Of a DNA stretch of 64,000 nucleotides, positions 12,274-23,168 are shown piece after piece. Position numbers and translations under genes: made by a program. Positions within the stretch are counted from its first letter, which is position 1. Every line of letters starts with the position of its first letter. This stretch comes from Zygnema cylindricum (lineage: Eukaryota > Streptophyta > Zygnematophyceae > Zygnematales > Zygnemataceae): the NCBI GenBank assembly GCA_037447655.1, contig JBBHKE010000596.1, positions 70,401 to 134,400 on the forward strand. The letters run 5' to 3'. The notes beneath the pieces are model-generated. The model did no database searches and was not told where the DNA came from. It saw nothing but the letters and a program-made list of their open reading frames with translations.

Positions 12274-13454
12274 TGTTGATATTTGAAATATTTTCTAGGT
12301 CTGTATTAGGATAGAAAAAGAGCTGAGGCAGTCTGCCTCTAACTCCCCTATCCAAGCCCCCACACTTGTTGTAGTCACTGAAGGCTGGATAGGGAGCTAG
12401 AGCCATGGCTGCCTAGGCTCTCTAGAGAAGATAGGGGGTGAATAAGGTAGACTTACCAAAAGTTACTTGACGGACCCAGGAAGTGAACCTGGTACCTGCC
12501 GTCCGTCAAATCTGCATTATCGGGTAGCTCTAGCCGTTAAGTCTAGGACAGATATTACGATATATGGGGTTTGATAAATAAATAAATCTTTATATGGAGA
12601 TTAATCCGTTTAACGTCTAATAGATACTTAGTACATAGATACAGTTTGATTTAGTACGAAGTACGGTATGTGGACAGAACGGATACCGCGCATTTGTTTC
12701 GATAGCGAAACAAATACCGCGAGTCGAATTTCAGCGGCTAGGATTATAGCCGGTTTTGATCGGACGACCGCGATAGGCGCCGCGATCACGGAAATGTACT
12801 TTTGGCGTTTTTCGGTCTTTGCCACGTCAGATGACACGTGGCGTGATAACATTGGACCACGGGAATTCCAAAGATTACAGGAACTAATCCTGATTCGACA
12901 CGTGTCGACATTTTGGCAATGTCGTACAATGGTCGTACATAAAGTACACCGGCACCTGTACTTTTCTGTACGACACAGTAATTTGATTGGTGCCGTACTT
13001 CAGTAGATAGAGTTTTAGAGAGGGAATAGGACTTAGAAATTTTTGGGTAGGCAGCTACCTCTCCCAGAGAGCACTCTGTATAAATGGCAAACTTTGACCA
13101 ACCATAACTATTAATTTACTTGACCATTTTCAGTGATTCTTTTTGCTGCGGACTCAAGGGAGTCCATGCTACACAGGGGTGTAGTCGGTCAGAGTTTTTG
13201 TCTGCCAGGGTGGCTGCATTTATAAGGGAAAGTCAAAGTGGGTGAATGTGTCCAAATCTCATATTCTAACTTTGCATTCTGTGGTGGAACTGAGCACACA
13301 GAAAGTGTTATTTCACAGGGGTGAATCTATATTGGGATTGTGACTGTGAAGGGGTCAGTCATTTGGGTTTATATTAACTTGGAGTCGGCACTATCTAGAT
13401 TAGCTTCTTTTGGATCAGCTTTCTCTGAGGGCCAATGGAGGTCTCACAGTTTCA
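12274..13454 (+). repeat. 5' LTR of fragment C
   Basis: Runs TGTTGATATTTG...CAGTTTCA. It has the antisense tRNA-like module near 12465-12510, where a 9-bp stem (TTGACGGAC with GTCCGTCAA on the complementary strand) encloses a T-arm-like hairpin. G-boxes lie near 12835 and 12898 and the GTAC palindrome near 12925-12975. The sequence after it (GTCATGGATAC) only weakly resembles the GGTTATGGGCCCA primer site. Confidence 0.85.
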
Positions 13455-13692
13455 GTCATGGATACAAATTCTATCCTAAACTTAAACAAGCTAACGATAC
13501 AGGTTTATACAGGCCGAGATGGCAACAAAGTCAGGTTTACAAAACCTTCACGGGGCCTACACCTCGTGGAAATGCATTGTTTTCAGCTTATTCATCACTC
13601 ACGACGAGGCTCTGACATTTTCTGAGGAGGACGACACGGATCTATTCGCTATGGCGGCAACAATGGAGAGTGTGAAGGACCCAAGATGAATA
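13455..13692 (+). other. Leader and gag remnant of fragment C
   Basis: About 240 bp between LTR and protease. A frame from the ATG at about 13458 reads MDTNSILNLNKL and then loses similarity. Most of gag appears deleted, because the protease motif follows within 240 bp instead of about 1 kb. Confidence 0.5.
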
Positions 13693-14749
13693 ATGGATAC
13701 AGGAGCGTCAGCACACATGTGCTGGAACAAGGCCATCTTCAAAAATTTGAAAGCAACGCCGGAGAAAAATATTTATTATGCTTGTGGAATGAGTGTCCAG
13801 ACTCGTGTTGTGGGTGATGTGTCCTTGCTAGTTGATGTAGAAGGAAAAGCAATTGAAAAGACTCTTAACAATTTCTTATTTGTGCTTGACTTTAAGAAAA
13901 ATCTGTTTTCTACGTCGTTGGTAGAGAGTCAAGGCTTTGAGGTTAATTTGAAAAATGGTCGGCAGGTTGTTAGCAAAAATGGCAAGGTTGCGGTTACACG
14001 TACTACAGATAGTAGCAAGATGTACCGTATGGATATGGCTAATACCAAGGAGAATGATGTTTTGTACTCCGGTGTTTTGCACTCAAATGAGTTGTGGCAT
14101 AAAAGATTAGGCCATGTAAACTATGATAGTCTGAGAAAAATGGTACTTGCTGGAAAAATAGAGGGTGTAGCAATCACAGATCAGCCGGTCAAAACATGTG
14201 ATGGTTGCGCTTTAGGAAAAATCCACAGACTGCCATTTCCAAAGGAGTTTGAGCATCGATCAACAAAACTTTTAAAACAAATTCATTCAGATGTTTTTGG
14301 TCCTGCGAAGGTTCCATTTGCCGGGGGGATGAAATATATGGTCAATGAAATATATGGTCACATTTACAGATTATTTCTCCAGGTTTACAAAATTTTACTT
14401 CATGAAGGAAAAGACTGAAGTGTTTGGTCATTTCAAACACTATAAAGCATGGGTTGAAAAGCTTCATTATTTACCTATCTTGCAGCTGAAATCGCATAAT
14501 GGTGGTGAATATACATCAAAGGAATTTGAAACCTTTTTACTCGATGAGGGAAAAAGTCATCTATTGACTGTTCCATACTCACTGAAACAAAATGGGGTGT
14601 CAGAGAGATTAAATAGAACTCTCATAGAGAGCTCTAGGTCGATGCTCGCAGATAAAAATGTGGATCTGAAATTCTGGGCTGAGGCTCTCAATTGTGCAAT
14701 TTATATTAAAAATAGGATAGGATCAAGATCGGTAAAAACTACTCCTTAC
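13693..14749 (+). pseudogene. Fragment C pol piece: protease, GAG-pre-integrase, integrase
   Basis: Contains the aspartic protease motif MDTGASAHMC, the pre-integrase motif ELWHKRLGHVNYDSLRKM, zinc-binding CDGCALGK and integrase core parts HSDVFGP and SHNGGEYTSKEF. The first integrase Asp and a later Glu are visible; the middle Asp is replaced, reading SHNGGE where families usually have SDNGGE. A 16-bp tandem duplication at about 14329-14360 shifts the frame between 14340 and 14350. The frame ends at the junction with element B near 14750. Confidence 0.85.
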
Positions 14750-16434
14750 GTCGTACACCTCCTCAAAGGCACATCTCCATAACTGGCATCACTCCAAGTG
14801 GTGATGTCAGTGTGCTCCCCTCCCAAATGCAACCATAATTCCCTTGTCCCCACTAGATACCTCATCACCCTTTTGGCAGCCTCCCAGTCTCTCTTTCTTG
14901 GTTCATTTAGATTTATACTAAGGACACCTACAGCTGCAGCTATATCCGGACGGGTACAATTCATAAAATAAATTAAACTGCCTACAATCTGCCGATAAGG
15001 AATATTTTCCATAAATTTTCTTTCTATCTCATCCATCTCATCATTAATGAGAAATATTCCTCTCTCTTCACTTGCCTCAAACACTTTCTTCAAATCCATA
15101 GGAGTAGTACATCCGTTTGCTTTTTCCATCTGAAATTTTTCTAGCATATTACCGATTGCTTCTTTTTCAGCGAGTCTTATAATTCTATTCCCTCTATCTC
15201 TCTCCATCTGAATTCCCAAAATGTACTTTGCTTCGCCAAGATCTTTCATATCAAAACTGCTTCTAAGATCCCGTTTTAGTTTGTTAATTTTATCTAATGA
15301 CTTGCTTAAGACCAACAAATCATCCACATAAATAGCAATAAATATCACTCCATTCTTATCCTCAAATAAATATATAGAGTGATCTGAACTAATTCTGATA
15401 TACCCCAAACCGGTCAAAAATTCGTCGAGCTTTATATTCCACTGCCGCGGGGCTTGCTTAAGTCCATAGAGTGATTTTATCAGTTTGCAAACTTTATTTT
15501 CTTCCCCACTTTCCACGAATCATTTCGGTTGCCTCATGTAAATTTCTTCTTCCAACTCTCCGTGCAAAAAGGTCGTTTTAATATCCATTTGGTGGATTTC
15601 CATATCCTCCGTTGAGGCTATACCTAAAAGGATTCTAACAGAAGGAAATCTGACTACAGGTGCAAAGGTTTCTTCGTAGTCTATCCCCTCTTTCTGAGTA
15701 TAACCTTTTGCAACTAACCTAGCTTTGTACCTCTCAAAGGTATTATCCGGGTTTAATTTAAGTTTAAAAACCCACTTACATCCAATCGGTTTTCGGTCCG
15801 GTGGACAATCTACCAACTCCCATGTATTGGATTCCATGATAGAGGCCATTTCTTCATTTATACTTGTGATCCACCGGCTACTTTCTGGAGTGTTTATGGC
15901 CTCTAAGTATGTTTGAGGTTCATCTGGGTGAGACATCTTTGTGAGTTGGTTATTTACTTGTCTTTCTTGAAGTCGTTTACTACTTCTTCCCCCTTCAAAA
16001 TCGAACGCAAGTATGGAAGGCATCCTTCGGTTTTGTTGAGGGAGATTTTCAGCTCCCTTGTCTTCCAATTCCGGTGTTTCATCAAGTTCCTCATCGGTTT
16101 CCACTTCGTATTGTGGCGTTGCCTCGGATGTTGTTCTTTCCTCCTTCTCCTTTGGTAGATCTGCAGATTTTTCTTTTTCTCCCTTTTCCTTCTCTTCATT
16201 TTCAAAATCAAAGTCAAAAAACTGATCCGTTTCAAATCTGATTTTGACTTCCTTATTATATTTGAATGGATCAATGGACTTCTCTTCATTCATCACCACT
16301 ATGTGTTTTACTAAAATTATATCTCTCTTTTTCAAGTCATACACTCGGTATCCTTTTGTGCTCTCATCATATCCTACAAGATATCCTGGCTTCCCTCTCC
16401 CCTTTAACTTCCATTTAGTCTTATCGGAATCCAA
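14750..16434 (-). pseudogene. Element B integrase C-terminus, reverse transcriptase, RNase H start
   Basis: Minus-strand frame 16434 to 15520, then 15516 to 14750 in the same frame apart from one stop codon (TGA near 15517-15519, in place of Gly of the QPKGF motif). Motifs in order: GYLVGYDESTKGYRVYD (integrase C-terminal linker), acidic linker, WELVDCPPDRKPIGCKWVFK and RYKARLVAKGY (start of the RT domain), MDIKTTFLHGELEEEIYMRQP, SLYGLKQAPRQW, catalytic YVDDLL, DLGEAKYILG, and YLVGTRELWLHLGG at the start of RNase H. The active-site residues are present. Cut by fragment C at its downstream end. Confidence 0.9.
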
Positions 16435-16437
16435 ACT

Positions 16438-17117
16438 CTAGACTTGACTTCCGAACACTCTCAAACTAGACAAATCAGGCTTTCTTCCTGTCCACCTCTC
16501 ATACGGAGTTTCCTCCTTATTTGCTGAAGTTAGGGCTCTATTTTTGATGAAATTAGCATAGTTCATAGACTCCGCCCAAAACTGCAACCCTATCCTCTTA
16601 TCAGTTAACATACTTCTGGACATATCTCCTAAAGTTCTATTCGCTCTTTTTGCTACTCCATTTTGTTCCGGATTATAGGGAACAGTTTTCTCATGATGAA
16701 TTCCTTCTTCTTTAAGATATTCTTCAAATTCCCATTATCACTTCTTATCTCTTTTATTGAGGTTTCATGTAGTTTTTCACTCCATACTTTATACTCTTTG
16801 AAACATCTTAATACCTCTGACTTATGTCTAAGAAAGTATACCTTCGTGTATCTAGACCAATCATCTGTGATGGTTAACATCCATCTCTTCCCCCCATGTG
16901 AAGCATACCTAGCAGGTCCCCAAACATCAGTGTGAACTAGATCTAATACTTTCTCTCTCCTAAATGTGGTTGTCTTTGGAAATGGAAGTCTATGAATCTT
17001 CCCTTGGGCACATTCACTAGAATCATCAAAGGTCTCATCATCCTCAAAAGTAATACCCTCCACTATTCTCTTTTTCTTCATTTTCTTTAATCTATCTTGA
17101 TGCACATGCCCCCAACC
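16438..17117 (-). pseudogene. Element B integrase
   Basis: Fragments on the minus strand: pre-integrase end and zinc-binding part (SSECAQGKIHRLPFPK), HTDVWGPARYASHGG, WSRYTKVYF, IRSDNG, then after frame changes MSRSMLTDKRIGLQFWAES and PYERWTGRKPDLSSLRVFGS. The first two catalytic Asp residues (HTD, SDN) are visible. One extra G in a G run near 17115 shifts the frame relative to the upstream piece, a shift near 16725 breaks the region after DNG, and a TAG stands at 16438-16440. Confidence 0.85.
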
Positions 17118-18691
17118 TTTTATGCCAAAGCATCATCTCACTTGCACACGAGTAGAGAACACTATTTTCATTGCAAAGAACAATTCTGAACATTCGTTGA
17201 CTGCCCTTCTCAGCTATGAAATAAACCTCATTATCAAAGCTTGCTGTGAAGATTCCTTTCCTAGTTCCTGTTTCAAACTCCTTTTCATCTAGGATAGCTG
17301 TTGAGACCAAGTTCTTACTAAGCTGTGGAATGTAAAGAACTTCTGAGAGTGTTACAATTGAGGCATTTCCATCAAGTAGAACCTTCAAGTCAACAGTTCC
17401 AACAAGACTTGTGGTTTCTACTCTACCATCTCCGTACTCTATCTCAACTGTTGGGAACTTTATCAGTTTAGTGAACCACCGCTTATCTTTGCACATATGC
17501 ATTGAAGCCCCTGAGTCTATGATCCACCCATCCTCGGGTGGATCCCTCTTACCTCCGAAAGCACACTTTAGTCTCCGTGGAATGTCGACATGCTTTTCAG
17601 TGTTTTTCGGATTAAGAAGAAGCTCCTCAAGCTCCTCTTTTGGTTCAGATTTTTCTTCCACTTCCTCATCAAGAACTTGAGTCAGGAAAGCCTTTTTCTT
17701 TCCTCCATCCCTTGAGGTTCCTTGACCATCTTTCAGTCGAAGATCTGCAAGTTTGATACAATCTGCCATATAGTGTCCCGGTTTCTTGCAAAAGTGACAC
17801 AATCCTCCTCGAGAAGTTCCTCTCCCCTGTCTATCAAATATGCCACCTCCTTGTCCTCTTCCACCAAAGTTTCGATAGGGATCTTTCCCTCTCTCCTCAT
17901 CACGCTTCCGCCAATCAGCTCCTGCAGACAATGCTTGAACACTTGGACTCCCTCTCCTAAGCTCTATGGTGCTTTCTTTCACTAAAATCATTCCCACTGT
18001 GTCATCCCAATTCCAATTGCTATCTCCTATGTCTTGCAATCGGTTAATGATATTCTCATACTCTTCAGGTAGTTTCATCATTAATGTGTTCACTCTTTGT
18101 CTCTCGTACCATGAGTTACCCGCACTCTCTAACTCTCCAAATAATGCTCCTAAATCATTGCAATAATTATTCATACTTCCTCCTTTATACGTATAAGCTA
18201 CAATCTTATTTTCGGCCAACTGTTGTTGCTGCAATGATCCACTCTTATATTTGTTATCTAGTGATATCCAAATCTGAGATGAAGATTTGACATGCATAAG
18301 GGGAATTGCAATGCCCTTTGCTACACTTTTAAGAATTAAGAGTTTAGCAACCTTGTCTTTGTAGTTCCACTTTTGATACTATGATCTTTCGGTCTGAACC
18401 TTTGTCGCCGTTTTTGGTGGTGCTTCTGCCGCTATCGCCTTCGGCAATGGTGTGACTTGAGTTGCAACTCCTTCCTCATCTTCATCCTCGGTGATGGTGG
18501 CAGCTGTTCTACCAACTGTAGAGGCGGAGGTGCCAGAAAAACGTGTCCCTCCAAACCCAGTGGAGGTGGGCATCGAATTTGTCCAGACACTATGCCCCAT
18601 AAATGCTTCTCAAATAGTTCTCCTTCCATCATCATTTCCCAATAAAGAAAGTTTGATCCACAAATATGGGCACCCTAGAGGGTGGGCCCAT
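17092..18691 (-). pseudogene. Element B gag, zinc knuckle and protease
   Basis: The frame would start at the ATG at 18691, which lies inside the primer-binding site, and read MGPPSRVP, but indels near 18670 and 18560 break it. From 18297 down a 401-codon frame is open: UBN2-type gag core (YEN IINRLQDIG region), CCHC knuckle CHFCKKPGHYMADC, protease WIIDSGASMHMC and pre-integrase LWHKRLG. Gag packages the RNA and protease cuts the polyprotein. Same layout as A1-A3 up to the knuckle. Confidence 0.85.
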
Positions 18692-18695
18692 AACC
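18683..18695 (-). other. Primer-binding site of element B
   Basis: GGTTATGGGCCCA directly inside the 5' LTR; half-tRNA initiator-Met type. The gag ATG (18691-18689) overlaps it. Confidence 0.75.
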
Positions 18696-19577
18696 TGAAA
18701 TTCTGTGGTCTCCATTGACCCACAAAATGAGCAACCTATGTAAAGCCTCTAGGGTAATATTTGCCCCTTCTACTTTCCCGCTTAATAAGCGCCGCCCAGG
18801 CACACAAATATTCTGACCACTCTCACCCCGGTGAGGACAAGACTCCCCTGAGTCAAACGCAAAAAGAATCACTGAATTTGCTCACCTGAGCAGTAAATTA
18901 TGGCTACTCAAAGATGACCTTTATAGTTACTAGCTCTCTTAGAGAGAGAGGTACCTAAATTTTACTAAGTCTTGGTCTGCCTACTCGCGACTACCTACTA
19001 CTAAACCCTAGTCCAATAGGAACACTATATAGTTTAAGAAGGTACAATGGACGATGTACTTATTGTACGACTATTGTACGACAAGGTCTACAAGGTGACA
19101 TCTGTCAAGTCGGAAGCCATGGTTCCTCCTCTCATCTTCTCTTGGTATCAAATAATGTGGCGCCACGTGGCACCGCGTGACGATATCTCCGTATGCCGCC
19201 AAAAGCTCACTTCGCGTGGCGGCTGTAATGCCGGCCGTCCGATCAAAACATATTTTACACGGTTCAGATTCGCGTACACGCAGAAATTGCTCCTTTTGGT
19301 TAGTCTGCTGTTAATTAGCTGTTGCGTTTATGTTTATATATTTATGAAACCCGTTTGTTTCGTAACGCCTTAATGGTTAAGGCGTTAGGCTATAAAGAGG
19401 TTAGAGGTCGCAAGATCAAATCTAGGCTTAGGCATCAATTTTGCAAAATACCCTTTACTTCAAAAACTGCCACTTTCTAAATATTGCGGCAGCCATGGCG
19501 CGCCTTTGATCCTCACTCTCTTTCTTTGAAGCAAAAGTAAAAAAGGGAAGTGAACTATTAATTACCTCTTTTCAACA
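18696..19577 (-). repeat. 5' LTR of element B, 882 bp
   Basis: Pairs with 10867-11748. Same GTAC cluster, G-box (about 19163) and tRNA-like module (B-box-like GATCAAATC near 19413-19421). Followed by the GAGAT duplication. Confidence 0.9.
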
Positions 19578-19962
19578 GAGATGTTTCGCTATAGTGTTCT
19601 TATACTCCCAAATTCTACTGTCATTTTCTTCATTTTTAGTTATAACCCCTACAAGTGGGACTGTAGCCGAAAACCTAGCTCCCCTCTTCATAGGTGTTCT
19701 TTTCCCTTTCTCCCCTTTTCCCCCTTCTATGGAATTGATTTTCCTTTCACCTTCCGTTGCATCTGAAATCCTGTTGGTTTCCTGGGAAGCCCCAGATGAA
19801 TCTCCGTAGTGAGCTCCACGAAAGCCCGGTGGCAGACACCTAACTTGTCCCAAAACTATTCCCTATAAGTGTTTTTCGAAAAGCAATCCCTCCATCGTAA
19901 ACCCCCAATAAGTGAAGTATGTTCCATCAAACATAGGCACCCTAGATGGTGGGCCCATAACC
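19578..19962 (-). pseudogene. A1 gag, 5' portion, and primer site
   Basis: Resumes the A1 reading after the GAGAT duplication. The gag ATG is at 19958 inside the primer site (19950-19962). A stop stands in the HLWG motif (TAG for Trp near 19871), followed by an open stretch GQVRCLPPGFRGAHYGDSSG. Non-coding remnant. Confidence 0.8.
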
Positions 19963-21276
19963 TGAAACTCTAAGACCTCCATTTGTCCTCAGAGTAGGCA
20001 ACTCATAAGAAGCTTATCTAGATAGTGTTGACTTCAAGTTGTTTTAAAACCCAAATGATTGACCCTTTACAATCACAACCCCATAATAGTTTCAACCTTG
20101 TAAAACTAGACTTTTTGTGTGCTGAGTTCCACCACCAAATGCAAAGTTAGAATATAACTTTTGGATAACATTCCCCATATTGACTTTCTCTTAGAAATGC
20201 AGCCACTCTGTCAAGCAAACACTCTGACCGACTACACCCCTGTGTAGTCTGGACTCCCTTAAGTGCGCAGCAAAGAGAATCACTAAAAATGGTCCATTGA
20301 GTGAGTGTTAATTAAATGGCAGAGTTTGCCTATTTATACAAATGCTCTCAGAGAGAGAGACGGCTACCTACCAAAAATATTATAAGTCCTCAAACCCCTT
20401 TCTAAGCTCCCTAGTATTCATGTACGGTCCAATCGTAAAATTGTAATGTACAAGAAAGTACAGGTATCGTCGTACTTTTTTTACGGTCAATGTACGATAT
20501 CGCCCTAGTGTGACATTTATCACATCCATAATTATTATCTCGCGTTCCAGAAATCCCCTTATCCTCTCGGATCTTGCCACGTGTCATTCAGAGTGGTGGT
20601 GCCCGAAAAACGCCAAATCGTCCACTTCGGAATCACGACTCGCACCACAGCCGTTCGATGACGAACAACATTTAATATTTACAGTAAAATAAAATGTCGT
20701 TTCGTTAATTCCGTGCGTTCCGGATTTTGTGCGGTTTCACCCGTTTCCGTGTATTGTCCGTCCCATAAGCAGTTAAATGAACTATATTGCGTCGTTCACG
20801 TTTATATAACTATCGTACCCTATAGGCTCTAACGTTGATCTTAGACTATAGGATAAAACTACCGACTACAGGATTCTTGACGGGCAGCTGGTACCAGGAT
20901 CAAATCTTGAGTCCGTCAAGACCTTTTAGGTACAGCTACCATAAACTACAGCCTGTCTCTCTCTCTGGGAAGCATGGGCAGCCATGGCTCTAACTGTCTT
21001 TCCTACCTTCAGTGACTGCGACAAGTGTGGGGGTTTGGAGAGTGGAGCAGCATGGGCAGCCATGGCTCTAACTATCTTTCCTACCTTCAGTGACTGCGAG
21101 AAGTGTGGGGGTTTGGAGAGTGGAGCGAAGGGCAGGCTGCCTTTGGTGACTTCCTCTTATTAATTTTTATTTATTCAGACCTTGAAAATACATACATTTC
21201 AACACAGGTTGCCTTTGCTGACTTCCTCTTATTAATATTCCTTTATTCAGACCTAAAAAATACATACATTTCAACA
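19963..21276 (-). repeat. Family A LTR shared by A1 and A2, with internal duplications
   Basis: It serves as the 5' LTR of A1 and the 3' LTR of A2. It is longer than its relatives because a 78-bp block (20971-21048) is repeated at 21049-21126 and the last 72 bp (ending TTTCAACA at 21204) are repeated at 21205-21276. The tRNA-like module near 20876-20930 shows a perfect 8-bp closing stem, CTTGACGG with CCGTCAAG. Confidence 0.85.
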
Positions 21277-23168
21277 CTCCCCTTATTTTCTAGTCTACTT
21301 TCCTTTCAACTCCTACCAAATACATTTTTCTTTTCTTTTTCTTCTTTCTTTTTTTCACATAAATCTTTAAGGAAATAACCTCATATTCCACAAAGTTTGT
21401 TAGATGAGCTGAATTAAACATTGCATCTTGTTGATCACACATTTTATTTAGCATCCCACTTTTCATAAATCCGAACAAAGATTTTATCCACCTCATCTCT
21501 TTTACATCCACACAAAATCCATTTTTCTTCTTGCAATTCAAACAGCCTGCATGATCTCGAATTTGCAACACACAACCAGATGCTAACCCTTTTACACGCA
21601 CACCTTCATAGATGGCATCACTCCCATTAGTGATGTGAAAACCATTATCCCCCAAATTTATCTTTAAATTAAGAGTTCCCACTAAGTTGCTCATAAAATC
21701 TACATCTTCCGAACTCATCTTTTTTCCATGATTATTACCCCATTTTGTGAACTTTCCTCACTCTCTCCCATGGAATTCTTGCCACTATCACTTTCTATTT
21801 TATTCCCAAAATATACTTCTCCTCCCCTAAACTTTTACTCAAATATTCCTCTTCTCCACATCCTTTAGAGCCCCTTTTAGATTTTCTTCTCCCCTTTCCT
21901 TGGAATCCGTTGAAGTCTCCCTTTCCGACCAGTTTTACGTTTCCAAAATATCTATGAAACTATCCTCAATATTTTGAACTCCCTAAAGTTTCTCCTCTCT
22001 TTAATTCCCTTATACCACCAAAAGCACACTGTTGCTTTCGTGGAATTTGTGTGAGCTTTTCTTTCTTCCCCATATTACCGATACAGAGAAGCTCCAAACT
22101 ATCTTCATCCTCTTTCTCCTCTTCCCCTTGTTCCTCCTCATCAACATTCCAACTTCTAATTTCTTCCAAACAAGGACACTCCTCCTTAGAGTGACCCGGC
22201 TCCCTACAAAAGAAGCAAACCCTCTTTTTCAATGCTCCCATTTCTTTTCCTCTCTCTCTCTTTCCACCAAAGTTCCGATAAGGTTTACCTTTGTTTTTCT
22301 TCCTCTCATCATGCTTCTGCTTGTCAGTGTTATTCCTCTCATCACGCTTCCGCCAGTCATCACCAGCTGTTAGTGCATTCACCTTGTCACTTCCCCTACG
22401 AAGCTCCAAAGTGCTTTCCCTCACAAGAATTATCCCCATGGTAGTGCTCCAAGTCCATGAGGAGCCATCCATTTCTTGCAAATGGTTAATGATGTTTTCG
22501 TACTCATAAGGGAGTTTCATGATTAGTGTGTTAATTTTTCTCTCATCAGATTCTACATATCCTGCACTAGCAAACTCAACATATAACGCAGCAATATCAT
22601 TGCAAAACTCTATCATGCTACCGCGTTTATAAACATAGGCCTATATTTCTTGTTTTACTAATTGCTGCCTCTGTATAGTCTCACTGTTATAAATCTGAAT
22701 TAGTGTTTCCCAGATTTTCGGAAGACTTCGTTAGATTCAAAAGAGTGATAGCTATGGACTTAGACACATTTCTAAGGATGAGATGTTTTGCTATATACTT
22801 TTATATTCCCAAATTTTCCTGTCATTTTCTTCTGTTTTTGGTTCAGTTATAATCCCCACCAGTGGAACCGTAGCCGAGATCCTAGCTCCCCTCACCATTA
22901 GTGATTCTTTTCCTTTCTTCCCTTTTCCCCCTTCCATGGCAATGTTTTTCCCTTCACCTTCCATTGCATCTAAAATCCGGTGGTATTCTTGGAAGCCCCG
23001 GATGAATATCTATAGTGAGTTCTACCAAAGCCCGGTGACGCACACCTCACTTGTCCCAAAACAATTCCCCATAAGTTATTTTCGAATAGCAATCCCTCCA
23101 TTGAAAACTGCCAATAAGTGAAGTCAGTTCCATCAAACATAGGCACCCTAGATGGTGGGCCCATAACC
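21277..23168 (-). pseudogene. A2: gag-only Copia derivative, internal region
   Basis: Gag starts at the ATG at 23164 inside the primer site (23156-23168) and reads MGPPSRVPMFDGTDFTYW, then frameshifts; the core is open at 22616-21966 with the CCHC knuckle CFFCREPGHSKEEC. Downstream fragments (21718-21290) read SSEDVDFMSNLVGTLNL and SGCVLQIRDHAGCLNCKKK, a decayed RNase H start. Protease, integrase and RT core are missing, as in A1 and A3. About 1.9 kb between LTRs. Confidence 0.8.

Larger units (their letters stand above)
12274..14749 (+). mobile_element. Fragment C: opposite-strand Copia LTR plus partial pol inside element B
   Basis: One LTR in plus orientation (12274-13454) followed by a plus-strand pol piece that stops in the integrase/RT linker. 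No second LTR, RT or RNase H is present. It is bounded by 97-bp imperfect repeats of the host element. The protein is clearly diverged from element B, so this is a different Copia lineage with a similar LTR. Confidence 0.8.
10867..19577 (-). mobile_element. Element B: full-domain Ty1/copia retrotransposon, 8.7 kb, mutated
   Basis: 882-bp LTRs at 10867-11748 and 18696-19577, primer site at 18683-18695, and gag, protease, integrase, RT and RNase H in Copia order on the minus strand. The host sequence GAGAT is duplicated at 10862-10866 and 19578-19582, and the A1 gag reading continues on both sides, so B inserted into A1. The LTRs are nearly identical, so the insertion is fairly young, yet the coding region carries several frameshifts and stops. 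Fragment C (12274-14749) interrupts its RNase H region. B is related to the family that could have supplied proteins to the gag-only elements. Confidence 0.9.

Noticed and set aside
12668-13006. 112-codon plus-strand frame inside the LTR of fragment C
   Set aside because: It crosses the conserved G-box and GTAC blocks of U3 and is not kept in the other LTR copies.
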